Assembly: GCA_016936855.1 (NCBI GenBank)
Contig: JAFGXA010000021.1
Coordinates: 1 to 40,683, forward strand
Origin: Gammaproteobacteria bacterium
GTDB taxonomy: Bacteria > Pseudomonadota > Gammaproteobacteria > UBA9339
Direction: 5' to 3'
Length of the DNA stretch: 40,683 nucleotides
Shown: in pieces, positions 8,291 through 15,808 of the stretch
Layout of the letters: every line of letters starts with the position of its first letter
Numbering within the stretch: the stretch's first letter is position 1
The notes under the pieces: model-generated
What the model was told of the DNA's origin: nothing
Databases searched by the model: none
What the model saw: the letters and a program-made list of their open reading frames with translations, nothing else
Program-made: the position numbers and the translations under genes

Positions 8291-8363
8291 GCAAAGGGGT
8301 CAGGTCTCTACTTGCGACAACTTCGTTGGCAAGTTGTCGCAAGTAGAGACCTGACCCCTTTGC
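8291..8363. repeat. REPIN-like palindrome 1
   Basis: Two perfect 33-base arms (8291-8323 and 8331-8363) enclose the 7-base loop CGTTGGC. The arms begin AAAGGGGTCAGGTCTCTAC. GGGGTCAGGTCT-headed repeats are familiar next to REP-associated tyrosine transposases (RAYTs), so I regard this as a non-autonomous REP doublet. The same element occurs at 13403-13471 in the opposite orientation. No RAYT gene is present in the window. Confidence 0.85.
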
Positions 8364-8365
8364 CT

Positions 8366-8395
8366 TTGCTATGTTTGATCGTTGTGAATTATAAT
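8366..8395 (+). promoter_or_regulatory. Probable corA promoter
   Basis: TTGCTA (8366-8371), 18 bases, then a perfect TATAAT (8390-8395). The -35 box begins three bases after the palindrome. The corA ATG is only seven bases after the -10 box and has no Shine-Dalgarno sequence, suggesting a leaderless transcript. Confidence 0.5.
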
Positions 8396-8402
8396 TACAT
8401 TC

Positions 8403-9473
8403 ATGATGGGATATACTAAACAATATATAGGACAGGCTCCAGGCACTTTAGTGCATATTGGAGAGATCAAGGCTGAAAAAGTAACCATTACCATGGTTGA
8501 TTATTATACTGATCATTTTGAATCAAAAAAAATTGATGATGTTAAGGATATTTTTCATAAGGTTCCTAGAGGTGGGAAACGTTGGATTAATATAGCTGGG
8601 TTGCATGATACGGATTTGATCGCGCAAGTTGGTGAGTATTTTAAAATACATCCAATTGCCTTAGAAAACATCGTTAATACTACACATAAAACTAGCTTTG
8701 ATGATTACGATGATTTTCTACATATTATTGCTAATTCTGTTTATTGGAATCAAGATAACACCTCAATTGAAAAAGACCAATTTAGCATTGTAATGACAAA
8801 AAATTGTTTGATTACTTTTGTTGAAGAAGAGACTGATATTTTTGAGCCAATACTAAAAAGGTTGCAAAAACCAAAGTCAAGATTTTGTAAACTTGGGCTA
8901 GATTATTTGGCATATGCTGTTTTAGATTTAATTGTTGATAATTTTTTTGTTGTAATAGAGAACGTGGAGGATAGAGTTGAAGCATTGGAAGAAGTTTTAA
9001 TTGGTGATCCAGAGCCAGATACTTTGAGAGAAATTCAGCAACTAAAGCGTAATTTGATATTTTTACGAAAATCAGTATGGCCTTATCGAGAGGTTGTTAG
9101 CGCTATGCAAGCATCCGATTCAGATCTTGTTAGTGACGATATTACTATATACGTGAAAAATCTTTATGATCACACTGTTCAGGCTATTGATATTATCGAA
9201 ACTTTTCGAGATATGGTTTCCGGGATGCTAGATATTTACCTATCTAGTGTCAGCAATGAGATGAATAAGGTTATGAAGGTTTTGACGGTGATTGCAACTG
9301 TTTTTATTCCAATTACATTTATATCTGGAGTGTATGGTATGAATTTTAATACCAAATTTCCATTTAATATGCCTGAATTGGGGTGGCGTTATGGCTATTT
9401 ATTCGCTCTAGGTATGATGGCTATTATAGCTTTAACGATGCTTATTTATTTTAAGCGAAAAAAATGGTTTTAA
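8403..9473 (+). CDS. corA: CorA-type magnesium/cobalt channel
   Basis: This 356-residue protein is a pentameric inner-membrane Mg2+/Co2+ channel of the CorA family. It resembles the long Thermotoga-type branch, since it begins with QAPGTLVHIGE and ends with a basic KRKKWF. A large N-terminal cytoplasmic domain (1-285) includes the stalk helices (KRNLIFLRKSVWPYREVV). Two membrane helices lie near 288-310 and 328-348. Between them is the selectivity motif YGMNF (about 309-313), followed by an acidic-containing periplasmic loop (FPFNMPEL). It stands alone downstream of a palindromic repeat. Length and motifs are complete, so it should be functional. Confidence 0.93.
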   Translation: MMGYTKQYIGQAPGTLVHIGEIKAEKVTITMVDYYTDHFESKKIDDVKDIFHKVPRGGKRWINIAGLHDTDLIAQVGEYFKIHPIALENIVNTTHKTSFDDYDDFLHIIANSVYWNQDNTSIEKDQFSIVMTKNCLITFVEEETDIFEPILKRLQKPKSRFCKLGLDYLAYAVLDLIVDNFFVVIENVEDRVEALEEVLIGDPEPDTLREIQQLKRNLIFLRKSVWPYREVVSAMQASDSDLVSDDITIYVKNLYDHTVQAIDIIETFRDMVSGMLDIYLSSVSNEMNKVMKVLTVIATVFIPITFISGVYGMNFNTKFPFNMPELGWRYGYLFALGMMAIIALTMLIYFKRKKWF

Positions 9474-9494
9474 TTTTTTATAAAATATAAAAAA

Positions 9495-9583
9495 GCCGGG
9501 ATTTTTTGAAATTTGATAAAAAATTGCGAAAAAATTTTTGATTTTGTTGAACTTAAACCCCGGCAAATCATTTCCAAAATGAT
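9495..9583. other. Structured intergenic stretch after corA
   Basis: GCCGGG (9495-9500) can pair with CCCGGC (9559-9564) across an AT-rich interior that itself contains complementary A- and T-runs. A second small hairpin, ATCATTT-CCA-AAATGAT, spans 9567-9583. Neither is followed by a clear U-run, so a standard intrinsic terminator is not established. It may serve as a corA 3' end or as a small structured element. Confidence 0.3.
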
Positions 9584-9620
9584 AGAATTTTGCTGGATTA
9601 ATTGATGAGTAATATTCAGC

Positions 9621-10454
9621 ATGCCTAAAATAAAAGTAAATGACATTAATCTTTATTATGAAGAAAGAGGGGTTGGTCCTGCTATTATTTTTGTTGGTGG
9701 ATTTAGCGCCGATCATTCAGTATGGAATGCTATGGTTAAGCAATATTTTGGTTCTTATCGAGTGATTGTTTTTGATAACCGTGGAGCGGGAAGCTCAGAT
9801 TGTCCTGATGTTCCATATACAGCGGAAATGTTGGCAGATGATGTGGCGGGGCTATGTAAGGCACTTAATATAGAGAATGCGCATTTTGTTGGCAGTTCAA
9901 TGGGTGGACATGTCGTCATGACGCTTGCACATTTATTTCCAAATCTTGTTAAGTCAATGGTTATTCTGAACTCAGTAATGAAGCTGGAAAATTTTGGTAG
10001 AGAATACCAGCTTTATTTAGATGCAGTATATGGCTTGCTGCAAATATCAGACACATTGCCTTATAACACAGTGGTTGAAATATATACTAAAAGCAATATT
10101 GGATGGATTTTTTCAAATAAATTCTTAAATCGACCGGGAATGGTTGAAGAATTAATTGAAGCGCGAAAAAGGAGTGAATTTCCAATGACAAAAGCAAAGT
10201 TTAGAAACCAAAGAAATGTTAGTTTAACTTTTGATGCGAGTTCCTGGGTGAGCGAAATAGAGTGTCCATGTTTGGTTATTGCATCTGATGCTGATTCTGT
10301 ATATCCACCTTCCGCTGTTAAGAAAGTTGCAGATTCTATACCAAATGCTAAATATTGTTTAATTAATGGTGATGTTGGTCATCTGCCTTTTATAGAAGAG
10401 CCGGCAAGAGTTGCTCGCGAGATAAAAACATTTTTAGCAGAAATAAGAGAGTAA
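9621..10454 (+). CDS. Alpha/beta-hydrolase fold protein
   Basis: This 277-residue single-domain hydrolase has the fold's usual order: oxyanion-side strand GPAIIFVGGFSADHSVW (19-35), FDNRGAGSSDCP, nucleophile elbow VGSSMGG (Ser near 93), acid candidate in IASDADSVYPP near 230, and His in GDVGHLPFIEEP near 258. This is the layout of esterases, C-C hydrolases and haloperoxidase-like enzymes; the substrate cannot be deduced. No signal peptide is visible, so it is probably cytoplasmic unless exported by a specialised system. Only four bases separate it from the next hydrolase gene, so the two are likely co-transcribed. Confidence 0.85.
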   Translation: MPKIKVNDINLYYEERGVGPAIIFVGGFSADHSVWNAMVKQYFGSYRVIVFDNRGAGSSDCPDVPYTAEMLADDVAGLCKALNIENAHFVGSSMGGHVVMTLAHLFPNLVKSMVILNSVMKLENFGREYQLYLDAVYGLLQISDTLPYNTVVEIYTKSNIGWIFSNKFLNRPGMVEELIEARKRSEFPMTKAKFRNQRNVSLTFDASSWVSEIECPCLVIASDADSVYPPSAVKKVADSIPNAKYCLINGDVGHLPFIEEPARVAREIKTFLAEIRE

Positions 10455-10458
10455 ATAT

Positions 10459-11400
10459 ATGCCGGTTAATCAAGCAGAAATTGAATTTTTTAAGCTGATG
10501 GATAAAAATCAGCAAAATAATCCAATGAAACCAATTCATGATTTGTCTCTAGAGGAGTATAGGGAGAGCGCGGCATTTTTTTCAGAATATGCAGGCAAGC
10601 CTGCTTCGGTTGATTATGACAATATTACGATTACAGCAAGAGATGCTTTTGACATACCAATTAGGATTTATAACAATGCTTTAAAGCAGAAGTTGCCAGT
10701 GCTTGTGTTTTGTCCTGGTTGTGGATATATGTTGGATTTTTTTGAGGCAAATGCGATTGCTTGTTCAAGGATTGCAGAGCAACTAAAAATTAAGATTGCC
10801 ATTGTAAATTATAGGTTGGCACCTGAGAATCCTCTTCCTACGGCAATTTATGATGTATATGATACGGTTAAATTTTTTGCAACACATCATAAAGAAATGA
10901 ATATTGATAAGGATAAAATATTTTTATGTGGTTTAAGTTCTGGAGCAAATGCAACGGCTATAGTTTCTAATTTGGCACGAAGTGACGATTCTTTTAAAAT
11001 TTACAGACAAATTTTGCTAAATGGAAATTATGATTTAATTAGGTCTTCGCATGATTTTGATGACTACGAGAAGGAAGATAAGCTGTTGATTAGAGAGGTG
11101 ATTAATTATATTTGCGATCGCGTGTGTCCAAATTTAGATGATCGCACTAACCCATTATTTTCACCTTATTATGAAAAAGATTTAACGCACCTGCCGCCAA
11201 CTACAATTATAGTCTCGGAATATGATGGAATACGGAATGATTCGGAAGCTTATTTTAAGCAACTAAAAGAAGTTGGAAATGATGTCGAAAGTATATTAAT
11301 ACCTGGGCAGACACATAATACTATATTGATGAGATCAGTTTTAAGTGATGGTGTTGATCCAGCAACAGTGATTGCTGATGTTGTAAGAAAGCATATTTGA
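10459..11400 (+). CDS. Hormone-sensitive-lipase-like alpha/beta hydrolase with altered oxyanion motif
   Basis: This 313-residue protein fits the HSL/esterase (alpha/beta hydrolase-3) group. Strand VLVFCPGCGYMLDF (about 76-89) occupies the oxyanion position, followed by IVNYRLAPENPLPTAIYD, the nucleophile elbow CGLSSGANA (Ser near 160), the acid in VSEYDGIRNDSEAYF near 252, and His in GQTHNTI near 281. The usual HGGG/HGGGW oxyanion motif is replaced by PGCGY, which lacks the His and one Gly. Catalysis may therefore be altered or the substrate unusual. A good AGAGAG ribosome-binding site precedes the ATG. It is paired with the preceding hydrolase and followed by a large unknown gene with its own promoter. 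Confidence 0.8.
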   Translation: MPVNQAEIEFFKLMDKNQQNNPMKPIHDLSLEEYRESAAFFSEYAGKPASVDYDNITITARDAFDIPIRIYNNALKQKLPVLVFCPGCGYMLDFFEANAIACSRIAEQLKIKIAIVNYRLAPENPLPTAIYDVYDTVKFFATHHKEMNIDKDKIFLCGLSSGANATAIVSNLARSDDSFKIYRQILLNGNYDLIRSSHDFDDYEKEDKLLIREVINYICDRVCPNLDDRTNPLFSPYYEKDLTHLPPTTIIVSEYDGIRNDSEAYFKQLKEVGNDVESILIPGQTHNTILMRSVLSDGVDPATVIADVVRKHI

Positions 11401-11440
11401 TCTTTGTGACTTTCTGTAATTATGTTTAATTAATTGTTTT

Positions 11441-11468
11441 TTGCCTTTATTATCATAGGTGCTACACT
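11441..11468 (+). promoter_or_regulatory. Probable promoter of the 634-residue unknown gene
   Basis: TTGCCT (11441-11446), 16 bases, TACACT (11463-11468), placing a start near 11475 and a leader of about 25 bases before ATG 11500. Confidence 0.4.
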
Positions 11469-11499
11469 ACTTTGAACATAGGCAATCGCGGTTAACATT

Positions 11500-13404
11500 A
11501 TGGCTACAAGTGCTTTGAGAGATGTTGTTTCAAGTTTAATTCCAAAAAGTAATGGCAGTGATGGTGCTGTAAGATTTTTCGGGCAGGTAGAAATGCATGA
11601 GCCAATTGCTATTATGCGTCCTCTGCATCATTATAGTGTTGCTGTAACGGATTTTGCCTGTACTGTTGATGATATGGTTGCTAGAGGTGCTCGATTAAGT
11701 TTTGTAGAAGGTGAGTTGTATTCGTGGGTTTGTAAGACATTTTCAAATACTGATTATATTGTGCCTGTTCTTAAATATCTTTCTAAGCAGGATGATTATT
11801 TGGCAAGTTTTGAGCAGATCAAAGGCTTGCACGCTTGGATAGTTAGTAAGTTTCCTGAAAATTATCGCAAAAAGTTTTTTGCAATAGCGCAAAGATTTTT
11901 GGCGGATATTGGTAACTCTAGAGATGGTGTTAGATTTTTAAAATATGCTTATCGTTGGTTTGAGGATTTGTTTGATGATGAGAATAGCAGAATAATTGTC
12001 TATAATCATTTTATAAGAGATATAACCAGGTTTTGTGAAAGATTTAAAACAAAAGAATATCGTAATAATTATACCGTTGTTTTTGCTGCGCTTTTATACT
12101 TTCGCAAGGTGGAACTTCCATTTAAATATTTTTTTGATTTTATCAGTGAGCTATCTAGTATCAGTGATGATTTTTTGTTTATTAAATTATTGTTTATGCT
12201 TTATCCGCCAGTGTTTAGATATCAATATGCTGAAACTAAAGAGTTATTGTTAGGTTCTTCTCCAGGTTCGCAAGAAACAGTCGATTCTATATCCTTTTTA
12301 AGATTATTTGTTAGTTCATTTTCAAGCAACGATATGAAGGAGTCATTGATTTTTGAACAAGCTGCTTTGTATCGTCCATTGATGTCGCATGGTCATATGC
12401 TTGTTATGGGATTTTTAGAAAGAGTATACGATCAAACTGTTGCTGTTAGACGATCGATGTCTATGTATGAGGAAAGGGAGCTTGGATCAGAAAAAGTAGA
12501 AATGAGGATTGAGCGTGCTACTGATATATGGGTAGTAGTAGCTAGAGCTATGCGCAGATTGTCAACGCGAATTCTGTTTAAAGATTTTGCTATGTTAGAT
12601 GAATCATTCTCGAGAACAACTTACATGAATAGCAGTAGTATTGATTATGATGAAGCTACGCAGCAATTATACGTTAATGTTAAGCCATCAGATTATAATG
12701 AGATTGTGTTGCTATTGAGAGAAGCTGCTGGAATATTAAATATCGCCGATTCAGAATTAGCTAGAGTTATGCGCAGAGTAATCAAAGGTGATGCTATTAT
12801 TTCTGATAAAGATGATGCGTCTGTTCGAGAGTGTAATGAATTGCTTTATCAGCTGATTTACAAAGTAAATAGAAGAGATCTGAGAAGGGAATGGGTGAAG
12901 AATCCAATTTTTGCGCGTAGCATATTGGCCAAATTGGTGGATCTTGGTTATAAAAACCGCTCTATAACAAAAAGTCAGAGAGGTGCTTTGGGAAAAGAAC
13001 ACCAAATTATAAATGCAATTTTTGATTTGCGAAAAGGTATTGATAATCTTTGCAAGATCGCGGGACCAGCTGAGGCTGTACGCCAACCTACTATGCTTCA
13101 ATATTTGTTAATGGCATTGCACAGTATAAAACATGGGCATTTTACTTTTGAACAGGTGTTCACCCGCAGTTATACAGATGGAATGTATGCGCCAGTTGCA
13201 GAAGGTGGCAGTAACAAAGGACAGCGCTTTTTTGGTCCAGTATTGGTGCGTGAAAAGGTTGAGGATGATATGTGGAGGCGAATGGTTACCCAGACACGAA
13301 CTTTTTTCGGTAGTGCTCATGAAAAGCGTAAAGCAGAAGGTAAAGATGCTAGTTTATCTGCTATTTATGAGGATAAAATTTTTAGGCACTTAAGGCCAAA
13401 GTAA
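11500..13404 (+). CDS. Large protein of unknown function, mostly helical; candidate effector
   Basis: I do not recognise this 634-residue protein. It has no signal peptide, no convincing membrane helix and no catalytic signature I can name. Composition is rich in helix formers, with amphipathic stretches such as FYKYFFDF-type segments around 190-260 and basic patches (RRDLRREW near 465; EKRKAEGK near 614). The C-terminal region (about 525-590) has aromatic/Gly-rich text around YTDGMYAPVAEGG. Size, lack of homology and position beside two hydrolases would suit a secreted effector of an intracellular bacterium, but that is a guess. The stop TAA (13402-13404) is created at the junction with REPIN-like palindrome 2, so the natural C-terminus may have been shortened. 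Confidence 0.75.
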   Translation: MATSALRDVVSSLIPKSNGSDGAVRFFGQVEMHEPIAIMRPLHHYSVAVTDFACTVDDMVARGARLSFVEGELYSWVCKTFSNTDYIVPVLKYLSKQDDYLASFEQIKGLHAWIVSKFPENYRKKFFAIAQRFLADIGNSRDGVRFLKYAYRWFEDLFDDENSRIIVYNHFIRDITRFCERFKTKEYRNNYTVVFAALLYFRKVELPFKYFFDFISELSSISDDFLFIKLLFMLYPPVFRYQYAETKELLLGSSPGSQETVDSISFLRLFVSSFSSNDMKESLIFEQAALYRPLMSHGHMLVMGFLERVYDQTVAVRRSMSMYEERELGSEKVEMRIERATDIWVVVARAMRRLSTRILFKDFAMLDESFSRTTYMNSSSIDYDEATQQLYVNVKPSDYNEIVLLLREAAGILNIADSELARVMRRVIKGDAIISDKDDASVRECNELLYQLIYKVNRRDLRREWVKNPIFARSILAKLVDLGYKNRSITKSQRGALGKEHQIINAIFDLRKGIDNLCKIAGPAEAVRQPTMLQYLLMALHSIKHGHFTFEQVFTRSYTDGMYAPVAEGGSNKGQRFFGPVLVREKVEDDMWRRMVTQTRTFFGSAHEKRKAEGKDASLSAIYEDKIFRHLRPK

Positions 13405-13498
13405 AGGGGTCAGGTCTCTACTTGCGACAACTTGCCAACGAAGTTGTCGCAAGTAGAGACCTGACCCCTTTGAGCTAGTAGAGACCTGACCCCTTTGA
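13403..13498. repeat. REPIN-like palindrome 2 with an extra half-arm
   Basis: Perfect 31-base arms (13403-13433 and 13441-13471) enclose the loop GCCAACG, which is the reverse complement of the loop of palindrome 1, so it is the same element inserted the other way round. A third partial copy of the right arm follows at 13478-13498. The element contains the stop codon of the upstream plus-strand gene and the last 28 codons plus stop of mtaD on the minus strand. Confidence 0.85.
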
Positions 13499-14801
13499 GG
13501 GCTTCGTGCCAGATTTGGGCTTTGGCGATAATCTTTTCTTCGTCGATGGTTGTGAGTTTTCTATTATCGAGTAATTGCTTACCATTAACCCATACGTCTG
13601 TTACTTGGTCACGACCTGAAGCATAAACAATTTGATCTATTGGGTCATAAGTTGGTTGGGTTGCAACATGATTTAGATCAATTGCAATGCAATCTGCCTG
13701 TTTACCAACTTCAAGCGAGCCAATTTTATTATTAAGTCCTAGGATTTTAGCGCCATTTATAGTTGCCATTCTCAAGGTTTTGTTGGCAGGAAGAGTTTCT
13801 GCATTTAAAGTTTTTAATTTGCTAATGAAATTTGCCATGCGCATTTCGCCGATCATATCTAAATCATTATTACTAACAGGGCCATCAGTACCGAGGGCGA
13901 CAGTTAAACCAAGATCCATAAAATCTTGAATAGGCGCAATGCCACTAGCTAATTTGCAGTTTGATTCAGGACAATGGACTATATTTGGTTTGGTTTCTTT
14001 TAAGATGTCTAGATCTTCTTGGGTAATTTGGGTCATATGTACACACTGAAAATTTGGTGACATTAAACCTAAATCATGCATTCTTTTAATTGGGCGTTTG
14101 TCGTAATTTTCAAGTGACATTTTTACTTCATCTGCAGTTTCATGGACATGCATATGGATTTTTACTTTATATTCTTCAGATGTATCTTTAATGCGTATCA
14201 TATCCTCGTCTGCCAAAGTATACGGTCCGTGTGGTGCAAGAGCGATACTGATTAAATCGTGATTTTGATATTGTTTAAAAAACTCGATACTTTTTTTAAT
14301 AGAATCTTCGCCGCCGTTGGCCCATGGTGTTGGGAATTGGATAACGTGGCCACCGATTGTAGCGCGCATACCAACTTCCTCAACTGCAAGGGAAGTTTCA
14401 ATTGGGAAGTAATAATGTTCGTTGAAATTGGTGGTTCCGGATTTTAGCATTTCTGCCATCGCCAAAATCATGCCATCATGAATATATTCTGCGTTCATAT
14501 AATTTTTTTCAGTTGGAAAAATATATTCAGTTAACCAGCGCATCAATGGCATGTCATTAGCTATGCCACGCATTAATGACATTGGATTATGAGTGTGGCA
14601 ATTAATAAAACCTGGTAAAATGGCGTGATCAGCTAAGATTTTTATTTGATTGCTAGTGTATTTTTGCTTAGCTTCGTCTTTAGGCAGAATTTCTAAGATT
14701 TTGTCGTTATTTATAACTAGGGCATGGTCAGTTAAAACATCGTCATTGTTATTTACGGTAATAATCCATTTGGGATACAGAATAAAATCTACTTGTTGCA
14801 T
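13410..14801 (-). CDS. mtaD: 5-methylthioadenosine/S-adenosylhomocysteine deaminase (MtaD-like) with a repeat-encoded tail
   Basis: A 463-residue amidohydrolase of the TRZ/ATZ/MtaD group. Metal ligands are in INCHTHN (H69, H71), further His residues in MHVHETADE near 218, and the Asp in LGTDGPVSNN near 306. EHYYFP and the phrase PGFINCHTHNPMSLMRG are typical of MtaD rather than guanine deaminase. It would deaminate MTA, SAH or adenosine-like nucleosides in purine and methionine salvage. The first ~435 residues are the normal protein. The last 28 residues are encoded by the palindromic repeat at 13412-13498 and cannot be native. It starts two bases after the kinase-like gene, so the two are one operon. 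A related hydrolase such as a chlorohydrolase-like nucleoside deaminase is the alternative. Confidence 0.85.
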   Translation of the reverse strand: MQQVDFILYPKWIITVNNNDDVLTDHALVINNDKILEILPKDEAKQKYTSNQIKILADHAILPGFINCHTHNPMSLMRGIANDMPLMRWLTEYIFPTEKNYMNAEYIHDGMILAMAEMLKSGTTNFNEHYYFPIETSLAVEEVGMRATIGGHVIQFPTPWANGGEDSIKKSIEFFKQYQNHDLISIALAPHGPYTLADEDMIRIKDTSEEYKVKIHMHVHETADEVKMSLENYDKRPIKRMHDLGLMSPNFQCVHMTQITQEDLDILKETKPNIVHCPESNCKLASGIAPIQDFMDLGLTVALGTDGPVSNNDLDMIGEMRMANFISKLKTLNAETLPANKTLRMATINGAKILGLNNKIGSLEVGKQADCIAIDLNHVATQPTYDPIDQIVYASGRDQVTDVWVNGKQLLDNRKLTTIDEEKIIAKAQIWHEALKGVRSLLAQRGQVSTCDNFVGKLSQVET

Positions 14802-14803
14802 AA

Positions 14804-15697
14804 TTATAATCCAAATTCTTTTTTGAGCATTAAAATCGAACCATAGGTTGCGTCGAATTTGCGTTCCACCAATCTGTTTTGAATCATCGGGTGCAGTCTT
14901 GGTTGTACAAATGGTGCGACCCCACCAAACAAACTATAGGGAAGTAGTTTCGCTCCCATGCCTGCTCGTTGTTCAATGGTGCCGATTAGAAGATCAATTT
15001 CTTTGGCGGCTTTTTTCATGAGTCTTAGCGCCAAACGATCTTCTTTTTCTACATACTCAATTACAATGGGGGCGATTTGACCAAATGTTTCAGGGCGTGC
15101 GTTACTCATCCAGCTTAAGAATGTATTTAAGTCATTATCAAATTTTTGCCAAATAGCTTCTAGCATAGGGGTGTATTTTTGTCTGCCGTCATAGGCACGA
15201 AAAGCAAGGCGGACTGCTTCTAAGCCAAGCCATGCGCCACCACCTTCGTCGTCTTGTGGGAAGCCCCAACCGCCTACGGCAATAATATCATCACCTTCAA
15301 CTCGCATGCCGATTACGCCGGTGCCGATTATAACGATAGCCCCATCTGCGCCATCGTGTGCTCCTAAACATGCTGCATAGGCATCAGATTTTAAGAGTAA
15401 TTTTTCACCAAATGGATGTGGGTGAGATAAAAATTTTTCAATTGCAGGTGGGAATTCTGTTCCTGCTAAACCACAACCAATATAGAAATTGTAGTTTGGA
15501 TTGTCTAACTTTATGCCAAGTGGTCCAAGAACGCTATTAACACCATCTAATATGTTATGCCAAGCTTCATCTGCTGAGGTGCAGATGTTCCCAGGCCCAC
15601 TACGGCTTTCACCTAGAAGTTCACCTGCTTGAGTTTCAATGCGAACCTTACATTTTGTGCCACCACCGTCGACACCTATTAAGATATTTTTTTGCAT
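14804..15697 (-). CDS. BadF/BadG-family sugar kinase (N-acetylglucosamine/glucosamine kinase-like)
   Basis: This 297-residue ASKHA-fold ATPase starts with the phosphate-1 loop ILIGVDGGGTKCKVRI (5-20). It has the phosphate-2 loop IVIIGTGVIGMRV near 121 and the strongly conserved GWGFPQDDEGGGAWLG near 140. This combination is typical of N-acetylglucosamine or glucosamine kinases (NagK/GspK) of the BadF/BadG/BcrA/BcrD family, which phosphorylate amino sugars recovered from cell-wall recycling. It leads a two-gene operon with mtaD. ATG 15697 is preceded at five bases by TATAAA, so the transcript may be leaderless. The kinase substrate is inferred from family resemblance. Confidence 0.82.
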   Translation of the reverse strand: MQKNILIGVDGGGTKCKVRIETQAGELLGESRSGPGNICTSADEAWHNILDGVNSVLGPLGIKLDNPNYNFYIGCGLAGTEFPPAIEKFLSHPHPFGEKLLLKSDAYAACLGAHDGADGAIVIIGTGVIGMRVEGDDIIAVGGWGFPQDDEGGGAWLGLEAVRLAFRAYDGRQKYTPMLEAIWQKFDNDLNTFLSWMSNARPETFGQIAPIVIEYVEKEDRLALRLMKKAAKEIDLLIGTIEQRAGMGAKLLPYSLFGGVAPFVQPRLHPMIQNRLVERKFDATYGSILMLKKEFGL

Positions 15698-15702
15698 ATC
15701 GC

Positions 15703-15731
15703 TTTATAGCCCAGGTCAGGTTGGGGGTCAA
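15703..15731 (-). promoter_or_regulatory. Probable promoter of the kinase-mtaD operon, -35 inside the palindrome
   Basis: On the minus strand TTGACC (plus-strand 15726-15731) is followed by 17 bases and TATAAA (15703-15708). The -35 hexamer belongs to the left arm of palindrome 3. The -10 box lies five bases before ATG 15697, so the message would begin at or very near the start codon. Confidence 0.5.
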
Positions 15732-15792
15732 GTCTAGAGTTGAGCTTTCAGCATCTCTCAACTTTTCTCAACTCTAGACTTGACCCCCAACC
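15719..15792. repeat. REPIN-like palindrome 3 (divergent variant)
   Basis: Perfect 26-base arms (15719-15744 and 15767-15792) surround a 22-base loop. The arm head GGGGGTCAAGTCT parallels GGGGTCAGGTCT of palindromes 1 and 2, but the inner part differs, so it is a related subfamily. It fills nearly the whole 98-base gap between two divergent genes. Each arm presents an outward-facing TTGACC. Confidence 0.8.
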
Positions 15793-15808
15793 ACCATGTT
15801 AATATACG
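15780..15808 (+). promoter_or_regulatory. Possible promoter reading into the ABC permease, -35 in the palindrome
   Basis: TTGACC (15780-15785) from the right arm of palindrome 3, 17 bases, then TATACG (15803-15808). It overlaps the assigned permease start, so if it is used, translation must begin at a later in-frame codon or another promoter must serve. Weaker than its mirror-image partner. Confidence 0.25.

Noticed and set aside
8291-8363. Palindrome 1 as an intrinsic terminator
   Set aside because: The stem is far longer than a terminator, lacks a U-run and recurs elsewhere as a mobile repeat.
9432-9716. 94-codon minus-strand frame between corA and the hydrolase
   Set aside because: It overlaps the ends of two real genes, is dominated by Phe/Lys/Asn from AT-rich DNA and has no start signal.
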